Source of the DNA: Bacteroidota bacterium
Lineage (GTDB): Bacteria > Bacteroidota > Bacteroidia > Flavobacteriales_D > Crocinitomicaceae
Length of the DNA: 64,000 nt
NCBI GenBank assembly: GCA_024280295.1
Contig: JAJRQK010000067.1
Coordinates: 1-64,000 of the forward strand
Direction of reading: 5' to 3'
Shown: in pieces, positions 55,989 through 62,818 of the stretch
Position numbering within the stretch: position 1 is the first letter of the stretch
How the letters are laid out: each line of letters opens with the position of its first letter
Made by a program: the position numbers and the translations under genes
Notes under the pieces: generated by a model
Told to the model about the DNA's origin: nothing
Databases searched by the model: none
What the model saw: the letters and a program-made list of their open reading frames with translations, nothing else

Positions 55989-56855
55989 TTATTTGTTAAG
56001 TTTTTCGGGAATCTCTTTAATGAAATAATTATAAGATAATGTTAATAATAATATGAAAAGGGAAGCTATTATACCGATTCCCACATCAAATGGGTGAGAG
56101 GCGGATAAAGAGATTCGAATCAAAATAGTTGCTAATACAAAAGCGGAATATCTAAATATTTTATAATAATTCAATGTATATCTCAGCGCAATTAACACTA
56201 TTAATATATCACTAAATATTAAGATAGTATAAAATGTTTTAAAGGAATGCATATAAGTTCCTGTATCTAGTAATGTTTTTACATCTATGAAACCAACAAT
56301 CGCAAAAGCGATCAATAAAAACAAACCCAACAGCTTTTTAAACTTGATGAATTGTCCTTGACCATCCTCTGTTTTAGTAAGCCTAACGTGTTTTTGAAGA
56401 CGATAAGTAAATCCAAGAATAATAAAAATAACGATCGCACCAAAACCATAAACAGTCATATTCAGTAAAGGTTCTTTCATGTGATTCCAAGAGAAATCAC
56501 TTCCGATGTGGCTAAACTCCTTAAATCCATCCCTCAGAAAAATTAAAGACAATAATTCAAACTGCTTGCCCACTGATTTTGCAACCGATTCAGGTAAGAC
56601 AAATATTAATCCAAATAATTCAGTGATTAATAAGATTGTAAAAACAACTTCAATAGAAAAAAAAGGATTCTTAAAACTGTCATCGAATATGCCAAGGTCA
56701 ACATAGTTGGTAATCGTTAACAAACTCAAAATAGAGCATAGTACAAAACTTAAGACAAGAATGGTACTAGTTAATCTTAAACTAAAATTACTTTCCCATA
56801 AACCTTTCAGCTTATCATAGAAAAGTTCCGTATATTTTAATATAACTCTAAGCAT
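55989..56855 (-). CDS. Unknown multi-pass membrane protein within the hydrogenase run
   Basis: The 288-residue protein has about seven hydrophobic segments (for example LTSTILVLSFVLCSILSLLT, then VEVFTILLITELFGLIFVLP-like, LLGLFLLIAFAIVGFIDV, TFYTILIFSDILIVLIALRY). I do not recognise a family. His residues lie near helix ends (FSHIGSDFSWNH, YMHSFKTF, SASHPFDVG), which would allow heme or quinone contact but do not prove it; there is no CxxCH and no Fe-S motif. It sits between hypA and hypB with gaps of four to ten bases, so it is surely part of the operon. It is the only membrane protein there besides Pnt. Confidence 0.7.
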   Translation of the reverse strand: MLRVILKYTELFYDKLKGLWESNFSLRLTSTILVLSFVLCSILSLLTITNYVDLGIFDDSFKNPFFSIEVVFTILLITELFGLIFVLPESVAKSVGKQFELLSLIFLRDGFKEFSHIGSDFSWNHMKEPLLNMTVYGFGAIVIFIILGFTYRLQKHVRLTKTEDGQGQFIKFKKLLGLFLLIAFAIVGFIDVKTLLDTGTYMHSFKTFYTILIFSDILIVLIALRYTLNYYKIFRYSAFVLATILIRISLSASHPFDVGIGIIASLFILLLTLSYNYFIKEIPEKLNK

Positions 56856-56865
56856 TTACAATTAG

Positions 56866-57213
56866 TTAGTCATCAAATTCTACTTTATGAATTAACATTT
56901 CCTCTCCTTGAATTAGGTTTTTACTTGGTTTATCGCATTTCTCACAAATAAATCGATAGTTTTCAATTTGCGTAATGTGATGACATGATTCACATTTAAT
57001 TTTTATTTCTGTTGATTCGATATTCAGCTCAACATGATGAAATTTTGAACCACACGGTTGATTTGCCGTATATGCATTATGCAGTAAACGAGGCTCTATA
57101 TTAGATAGTTTGCCAACTTTTAAATAGATGGCTTTCATCTTATCTAATTTTCCGGGCTCAAACTCCTGTTCAAGTGTTTTAATAATACTGTTGACGATTG
57201 ACGTTTCGTGCAT
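56866..57213 (-). CDS. hypA: Nickel chaperone HypA
   Basis: The 115-residue protein binds nickel through the N-terminal Met-His (MHETSIVNSIIKTLE) and carries the structural zinc site with two CxxC pairs (CESCHH and CEKCDKP) spaced by 12 residues. With HypB it loads nickel into the large subunit. It starts three bases after the TPR gene stops and precedes the unknown membrane protein. Confidence 0.96.
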   Translation of the reverse strand: MHETSIVNSIIKTLEQEFEPGKLDKMKAIYLKVGKLSNIEPRLLHNAYTANQPCGSKFHHVELNIESTEIKIKCESCHHITQIENYRFICEKCDKPSKNLIQGEEMLIHKVEFDD

Positions 57214-57216
57214 GAT

Positions 57217-58695
57217 CTAATTTAATATTGGTTTTAACTTTGCCAATGCTGTTATATGTGTTTTTGCTTTTTCAATTAAGTCGACATCGCTAACCAATTC
57301 TTTAATTTGATTTGCTTTGTCCAACATTTCATTAAACGTGTTATGCTCTTCTTCTTTGTCCTCATTATGAATCAGCCAAAATAATTCTAATTGATTCAAT
57401 AGCGTTAGTGCACGCTCAAAAGGGTATTGCTCTATGGTTCTAATTAACAAAGCTTCATTAAACATTCCCATTGCCTTATCTAAGTTATTGTGCAGTTTAG
57501 CTTCAGGAAACCCCATGAGCGCAGTAGCATAGTTATGGCTAATCATTGCAAACTCATACGGATAGTGTTCTTGAGAATAGAATTTCAAAGCATCTTTAAA
57601 GGATGAAGCACAGAATGCAGTCCAAATGGGTTTTTCATTTTCGGAAACTTTAATTTCTGAATAAATTAAAGCCAAATTATGATGTATATCAGCAAATTTT
57701 TGTGGGTATGTGTCTCGTTTGAATACTTTTAGTGCATTCTGGTAAGAATTTATTGCCGGCTTGTAATACTGTGGGCTTCCATTCTTTGACCAAGAATATA
57801 GTAAGGCGGCTTTTTGTAATGTTGCTTCACCAAGAAACTCTTCAATTTCCGCTTCTTTGAGGTATAGGATCGCTTTATTTATGAAATCGTTAGACTTCCC
57901 AAAATCATTTTTAAGATTTGCAATCTCCGAAGCATCGACCAACATTAAAGCAGCATTAACACTAAGACCAATATCTTCAAAATAGTTGATGCAGGATTCT
58001 TGTAGTTTTATGATAATAGCTAAATGATCAAAATCATAGGGTATTTTTAGTTGTGATTTTAAACTATTGGCAAGAAGAACATTAAACGCCTGCTTTTCAT
58101 TTTTAGAAGTTGCTTTTTCTGCAACAGAACGGATTAGTTTTTCTGCATCTACTTCCAATCCGCTATCCATTAAAAAGTTAACATAATGCTTTGCTGAAAA
58201 TAATTTTATGCTATTCTCTGATTCGATTTTTAAGGCATTTTCGTATGCCCTTTGCACCTCATCAGGCAGTACAGAACTTCCTATATTACCATAGTTTAAT
58301 ACAATCGCATAATTGTGCGGCGAAGAATTCTTTAGAAATTCGATCTGTTGTGTTGAAATTTCATAACCAAATTGCAAAGATGTTGCTATTAGAAGATCGC
58401 TATAGAGTTCATTTTCTGAATTAATAAATTCAAAAGCCCTTTGATGATTTCCCAATTTATAAAACACCAATCCAAGTAAATTTTCTTTGGTCAAGTCTGC
58501 ATGAGGGAGCAAGTAAGGTGGCTGAGAATCGAACCAATCTATCGTAGATTGAATGTTGTTCTCTAAAACTAACAAAGTAGAATTTTGAGAATCGACGTTT
58601 GTCTCAATTATGACTAATTCATTAAGTCTATCTATCGAATTAATGTAATCCGAAATAACTGATTGATTATTAATTGATGTTCGTATCGAAATCAT
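57217..58695 (-). CDS. TPR-type helical repeat protein of the hydrogenase run
   Basis: The 492-residue soluble protein is built of helical hairpins; TPR-like repeats are visible in LVFYKLGNHQRAFEFINSEN, SYQNALKVFKRDTYPQKFA, HHNLALIYSEIK and NYATALMGFPEA, many with the phrase 'YPxxFAxIxHN'. No signal peptide or catalytic motif occurs. I recall TPR proteins in group 2a hydrogenase operons of other phyla, where a role in assembly is suspected. Its start overlaps the 86-residue gene upstream by 26 bases, and it is the first ATG that fits. Confidence 0.8.
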   Translation of the reverse strand: MISIRTSINNQSVISDYINSIDRLNELVIIETNVDSQNSTLLVLENNIQSTIDWFDSQPPYLLPHADLTKENLLGLVFYKLGNHQRAFEFINSENELYSDLLIATSLQFGYEISTQQIEFLKNSSPHNYAIVLNYGNIGSSVLPDEVQRAYENALKIESENSIKLFSAKHYVNFLMDSGLEVDAEKLIRSVAEKATSKNEKQAFNVLLANSLKSQLKIPYDFDHLAIIIKLQESCINYFEDIGLSVNAALMLVDASEIANLKNDFGKSNDFINKAILYLKEAEIEEFLGEATLQKAALLYSWSKNGSPQYYKPAINSYQNALKVFKRDTYPQKFADIHHNLALIYSEIKVSENEKPIWTAFCASSFKDALKFYSQEHYPYEFAMISHNYATALMGFPEAKLHNNLDKAMGMFNEALLIRTIEQYPFERALTLLNQLELFWLIHNEDKEEEHNTFNEMLDKANQIKELVSDVDLIEKAKTHITALAKLKPILN

Positions 58696-58930
58696 TTCTA
58701 TTTACTTTTTGTGTACCTCTTTTATCTCTTGCTGCGCTCTTCATCATTATTTCAGCAGCTATTTCAGCTAATTTCTCTGATTTGTAATCACTAATGCGTT
58801 TTAAAATAAAATGAGTTGGGTCTTTTGTGTCAATGAAAATGAGTGAAACCAACCATCTTCCATTTTCCTTTTCGACCCGGTAGTTAACTTCCGCATCCAA
58901 GAGCCACTTCTCATCTGATCCTTTTTTCAT
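58670..58930 (-). CDS. Small unknown protein of the hydrogenase run (86 residues)
   Basis: I do not recognise this protein. It is soluble, with two beta strands (NYRVEKENGRWLVSLIFIDT) followed by a helix (KSEKLAEIAAEIMMKSAARD) and a hydrophilic tail. It overlaps both neighbours (four bases with the 105-residue gene, 26 with the TPR gene), so it is translated in a coupled series with them. The close packing with hupW and hyp genes suggests a helper in hydrogenase assembly. Confidence 0.7.
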   Translation of the reverse strand: MKKGSDEKWLLDAEVNYRVEKENGRWLVSLIFIDTKDPTHFILKRISDYKSEKLAEIAAEIMMKSAARDKRGTQKVNRNDFDTNIN

Positions 58931-59244
58931 TCCAACTTAACTTTTATCAACTTTGTTTTCTCAATGATTTCAAATTGCAAAATACGATCAGTAGTATTCA
59001 AGTCATTGTCAAGTAATATCTCGCGGATTGCAAGTGTTTTATCCCCCTTTAGATTTCTATCCTTTAAAAGAAACTGAGTTGGGTTTTCATACATTTTAAT
59101 AAACCATTGACTACTCACAGGAGTTATCATTAATATCTTTCTTTTCTCAATATATTCAACATAGGCATAATGAATATTTTCAAATATTGTCTTAACGACT
59201 TCACTATCAATAAAGATATGCGACGATCTTAAAGAAATACTCAT
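58927..59244 (-). CDS. Small unknown protein of the hydrogenase run (105 residues)
   Basis: This soluble alpha-beta protein (MSISLRSSHIFIDSEVVKTI, then ITPVSSQWFIKMYENPTQFL) is not recognised. The central WFIKMYENPTQFLLKDRNLKGDKTL region looks conserved in character, as the same order 'WF-x-K/M-Y-x-P-x-QxLLKDRN' would suit a small chaperone, but that is only an impression. Its ATG overlaps the stop of hupW (TAATG) and its end overlaps the 86-residue gene, so it belongs to the same translation unit. Confidence 0.7.
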   Translation of the reverse strand: MSISLRSSHIFIDSEVVKTIFENIHYAYVEYIEKRKILMITPVSSQWFIKMYENPTQFLLKDRNLKGDKTLAIREILLDNDLNTTDRILQFEIIEKTKLIKVKLE

Positions 59245-59726
59245 TATACAATCCCTAATTGCTGAAGTTCATCCAATATAAGTTCTACCACTTTGTCTCC
59301 TGCATCTTTTACAACAGAACTAAGATTAACATCTAACTTAGTATTCTCTATTGCAATTAAATATACTTGAATATCTTCAGGATATTCTTCTAGGAGAATT
59401 TTCTTTGAATACGAAAGCGCTTGATTCCATTTCATTCCATGAATAAACACCAAAGGATTTTCTTCAGGCGAACTCAAAACCTCCTCAGCTGGGACTTTGA
59501 ATAGTGTACCAACAGGCTCATCACTATTTAGAAGCGCATCAACAAGAATTATTTTTTGATGTCCTTTCAATCCAAACAACACCTCAAAGGCAGCTGTTCC
59601 CATGTCAAATATGCTAAGTTTGGAGGAGTCATTTATTTTTTTTCGGATTTCTTCTATTACATAAATACCAATTGCGTCATCACTTCTGACGGGATTCCCA
59701 AACCCCATTATTGCTGTTTTATTCAT
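59244..59726 (-). CDS. hupW: Hydrogenase maturation protease (HupW/HybD-like)
   Basis: This endopeptidase removes the C-terminal tail of the large subunit after nickel is inserted. The M52-family features are MGFGNPVRSDDAIGIYV, the conserved Asp in ILVDALLNSDEPVGTL and the His in FIHGMKWNQAL, which together bind the nickel of the substrate. ATG 59726 gives 160 residues and a normal start; the longer TTG frame adds four residues. It is the first gene after the hairpin at 59737. Confidence 0.92.
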   Translation of the reverse strand: MNKTAIMGFGNPVRSDDAIGIYVIEEIRKKINDSSKLSIFDMGTAAFEVLFGLKGHQKIILVDALLNSDEPVGTLFKVPAEEVLSSPEENPLVFIHGMKWNQALSYSKKILLEEYPEDIQVYLIAIENTKLDVNLSSVVKDAGDKVVELILDELQQLGIV

Positions 59727-59736
59727 AATAACGAAC

Positions 59737-59773
59737 AAAAAAAACTTTCTTAAGTTACTTAAGAAAGTTTTTT
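59737..59773. terminator. Symmetrical terminator-like hairpin between hupL and hupW
   Basis: A perfect 14-base stem (59741..59754 with 59758..59771, containing ACTTTCTTAAG/CTTAAGAAAGT) has a T-run on both strands. It begins 20 bases after the hupL stop and ends 10 bases before the hupW start. On the minus strand it should end part of the transcripts so that structural subunits exceed maturation proteins. Confidence 0.8.
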
Positions 59774-59793
59774 ATTTAGTTAATAATTAGTTG

Positions 59794-61389
59794 CTATAGT
59801 TTAAACTTTGAGAGCTCTACTCCTGATTTCTCATCATGTGCATGAACAGTACATACAAGGCAAGAATCAAATGATCGAGCTACAATTCCAACTTCAACTG
59901 GATCAGAAGGATCTTCAATTTCAATTCCAGTTAACGCACTTTCGATAGGCCCTGGATTTCCTTTACCATCATTAGGGCCAACATTCCATGTAGTTGGAGC
60001 CATAACTTGATAATTCTTGATCACACCATCTTTAATTTCAATCCAATGAGCCAATGCTCCACGAGCAGCTTCTGTTGCTCCAAATCCTTTACCATCCTTT
60101 TCAACTGGTTTGATGTAGAACTCAGCATTAAGATCAATTTCGGATAACCACTGCTCAATAAACTTATAGAGTCTAGGAGCTTCATGTACCCTAGCCAAAA
60201 CCCGTGTAAACACACTTGGCCCCATTTTCTTCATAATATCTCCGAAAAGAGGATCTTTTATTTGGTGATCTTTATTATTAGGGTTTGCATTCATTATAAC
60301 ACGCGCTAGTGGTCCAGTTTCACATGCATGACCATCATATCTAGGAGATTTTGACCAACTATATTGACCATCAAAATCAGTTTCATGCAAAGGTTGAGAT
60401 TTTGCTGGAGTTGGAAGTGGCTCATCCCATGGATGCAATCCATCCTTTTGATTATCATACCAAGAATGTTTAACATCTTCGCTCACTTTCAAATGATCAA
60501 ATTCATGCCAGTTTTCTCCATCAAAGAATCCGCTAGAGCTTATTAGAGCTTCATTTCTTCCATCGATTGTTGGAGTATTGTACATGTCTTTATGCAAATA
60601 TGTACCAGTAGCCAAGAATTTCCCTACACCTTGTCCAAATTTATCCAATCCAAACTCGATACCTGCTCTTATTAATAAGCCTAAATCGCTATTTTTATGT
60701 GAATCGTTTTCTTCCACCCAAGCAAGCATATCGTCCCATGATTTAATTTCCATGTAACGCTCAATCGTACAGCCCAACCAAATTGGTTCAAGCCAATCGT
60801 TTTTGAACTGAACCATAATTGCATGCGCACGTGTTATATCCTTAAGCGTTGGCGCACACATCACGCCTCCAGGAACCATATAACTTGAATGTGGCCATTG
60901 ACCACCAAATAAAGCATAGACTTGCACAGGCAAACCACTTGCTGTTAAACCTTTTTGAAAAGATTCACCAACATAAGCAGACCATCTTTTTACAACTTCA
61001 GCGTACAATGGTTGATTCGCATATTTCTTATTTGCTAAATCAGTAGCAAAAATTGCATAAAACCATCTCGGAATACTTTGAATAGTTTCAGTAGCTTGCC
61101 CAATTGCTCTCAACAACAATGCATTTGGTGGAAGCTTCGTTCCCCAAGCAGTATCTAATGCTGAAGAAGCACAATACAAATGTGATCCTCCACAAATTCC
61201 GCAAATTCTTGGAGTTACAATTAATCCTGACTGAGGATCTTTACCTTCCATTATTTTTTCAAAACCCCTAAACATTGCTGCTTGTGTATGAGCCCTGGTT
61301 ACTTTCCCGTTATCAATGTAAACTTTCACATCTAAATCGCCTTCAACACGACCAACCGGAGATATATTTAACTCTTTTATTGTTGACAT
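59794..61389 (-). CDS. hupL: [NiFe]-hydrogenase large subunit, group 2a-like
   Basis: The 531-residue catalytic subunit splits H2 at the NiFe site. L1 is R61-ICGIC with C63 and C66 (VTPRICGICGGSHLYCASSA); L2 is DSCLVCTVH with C510, C513 and H516, after which the protease should cut off a 15-residue tail. The start ISPVGRVEGDLDVKVYI, and QWPHSSYMVPGGVMCAPTL in the middle, closely follow cyanobacterial HupL as I remember it, which is group 2a. It lies 25 bases after hupS. Ser in place of Pro in the usual DPC motif is normal for this group as far as I recall. Confidence 0.95.
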   Translation of the reverse strand: MSTIKELNISPVGRVEGDLDVKVYIDNGKVTRAHTQAAMFRGFEKIMEGKDPQSGLIVTPRICGICGGSHLYCASSALDTAWGTKLPPNALLLRAIGQATETIQSIPRWFYAIFATDLANKKYANQPLYAEVVKRWSAYVGESFQKGLTASGLPVQVYALFGGQWPHSSYMVPGGVMCAPTLKDITRAHAIMVQFKNDWLEPIWLGCTIERYMEIKSWDDMLAWVEENDSHKNSDLGLLIRAGIEFGLDKFGQGVGKFLATGTYLHKDMYNTPTIDGRNEALISSSGFFDGENWHEFDHLKVSEDVKHSWYDNQKDGLHPWDEPLPTPAKSQPLHETDFDGQYSWSKSPRYDGHACETGPLARVIMNANPNNKDHQIKDPLFGDIMKKMGPSVFTRVLARVHEAPRLYKFIEQWLSEIDLNAEFYIKPVEKDGKGFGATEAARGALAHWIEIKDGVIKNYQVMAPTTWNVGPNDGKGNPGPIESALTGIEIEDPSDPVEVGIVARSFDSCLVCTVHAHDEKSGVELSKFKL

Positions 61390-61414
61390 TTTTATTCTTT
61401 TTAAAAATTGAATA

Positions 61415-62374
61415 CTAGATAGATGTTTCTTTAATTTTTTTATTCGAAGGTTTTATTTTCTGGAATCCAGCTTCAATATAGTAAGACAATTTACTTTGAC
61501 CAGTTGGAACTTCCTTAGGGAATACTCCCATGTACTTCATCGTTTTAAACACAGATCCCTTCATTAAATCGTTGTGAGGAAATCCTGGTTCAGTACAACC
61601 TAGACAAGGATGATTTGAACGTGTTTTACTTGATTGACGATTCCATAAAATGTTATTACAACTTGCTCTTGTCATTGGTCCTCTACACCCCACTTCATAG
61701 AATAAGCACCCGCCTCTAGTTCCAAATCCACCATCGACCTTTTGAGCAAAATTCGTCACATTTGTACAACCATCTTGCACGAAATCGGTAAAGAACGTTT
61801 TAGGTCTATGGTACTCATCAATAAGTACATCTCCAATTCTACCTATAGAAATTGCAACCAAAATTTGAGTGATCCAATCTGGATGTGCTGGGCAACCTGG
61901 TATATTAATTACTGGAAGTCCGCCTTTTGATACATAATCGGCACCTAAAAAGCCACCTTTCGCTTTCTTATGAAACTGTAATCCAGTTGATTCACTAGGA
62001 TTTGGTGCTACGGCAGGAATACCTCCCCAAGTTGCACAATCTCCAATAGCTACGACATATCCTGCTACCGCAGAAAGTTCTTTAATCCAGTCCATCATTG
62101 GTCGATCCGCGAAATAATTCATCGTCCCAGTCTTGTTAGGACCCTCAATTAAGGAACCCTCATAAACAAGGATGTCCATTTGAATCTTTCCTGCAAGAAT
62201 ATCTTTTAACAATTCCTGAACTTGATCACCTATTTGCAATCCTGTTGTTGGATGCCATAAAATATTAAGCCCGAAATCTGTTATTAACTCCACTACAGTA
62301 GGTTCTTCAGCGTTGAGAAAGGACATAGTGTTTCCACTACATGCTCCTCCTTGTAACCATAAAACGTTTGCCAT
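61415..62374 (-). CDS. hupS: [NiFe]-hydrogenase small subunit, group 2a-like
   Basis: The 319-residue subunit carries the iron-sulfur chain. The N-terminus MANVLWLQGGACSGNT has no twin-arginine signal, so the enzyme is cytosolic. Proximal cluster residues are C12, C113 and C161, with N15 where most hydrogenases have the second Cys of CxxC. Later cysteines are C203, C223, C230, C239, C257 and C260; three residues before C203 stands Q200 instead of the usual distal-cluster His. The same pattern occurs in cyanobacterial HupS. No membrane anchor or cytochrome b subunit follows. It is the first gene of the run. Confidence 0.95.
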   Translation of the reverse strand: MANVLWLQGGACSGNTMSFLNAEEPTVVELITDFGLNILWHPTTGLQIGDQVQELLKDILAGKIQMDILVYEGSLIEGPNKTGTMNYFADRPMMDWIKELSAVAGYVVAIGDCATWGGIPAVAPNPSESTGLQFHKKAKGGFLGADYVSKGGLPVINIPGCPAHPDWITQILVAISIGRIGDVLIDEYHRPKTFFTDFVQDGCTNVTNFAQKVDGGFGTRGGCLFYEVGCRGPMTRASCNNILWNRQSSKTRSNHPCLGCTEPGFPHNDLMKGSVFKTMKYMGVFPKEVPTGQSKLSYYIEAGFQKIKPSNKKIKETSI

Positions 62375-62818
62375 AATAATCTTTAATTATTAAAAATAAG
62401 TAGTTGTGTTCACGTAATATTTATTGTCTGAAACAACATTAAACGAAGTCGAATATAAAACTTTTAATTTAGAAAAACCACAAATAGCGCTGGAACTTTA
62501 AAAAAATGGGAAAACCATTCAAAGATGTAATCGATAAATAATTTTAGAGCTAAGAATAACACTCGTAGAATCATTTTCCGTGTGATAGTTAAATTTACCC
62601 AACAGTATCTAACTTTTCTTTAAGAAATCTGAAACAACAAGACATAACAAATTCAAAACTAGCGATATTTCTAAGCACGTTAGAGAAATTACTTTAATCC
62701 TACTATTTTCGATTTATTGCTTCAATTAGAACTATTATATAGCCATCCATTCACATAAATGAGACCTCATTGAACTACCGAAACTATTGATTATTAGAAT
62801 AATACGAGCTGTAAAAAA
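62375..62818. other. Intergenic region upstream of the hydrogenase genes
   Basis: These 444 AT-rich bases separate the SulP gene from hupS and hold no gene I can support. They should contain the hydrogenase promoter and control sites. One imperfect inverted repeat, ATTTCT-N11-AGAAAT (62667..62689), and a TAGTTTTG match to the -7 element on the minus strand (62654..62661, no -33 partner) are present. Confidence 0.5.
62450..62484 (-). promoter_or_regulatory. Candidate promoter of hupS
   Basis: On the minus strand TTTG (62484..62481) and TATATTCG (62457..62450) are 23 bases apart; the second differs from TAnnTTTG in one base. The leader to the hupS ATG would be about 70 bases. Found by eye and one of several weak options. 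Confidence 0.3.

Noticed and set aside
59794-62374. Assignment to group 1 membrane-bound or group 3 NAD-linked hydrogenase
   Set aside because: No Tat signal and no cytochrome b gene speak against group 1; no flavin/NAD-binding or F420 subunits accompany it, which speaks against group 3.
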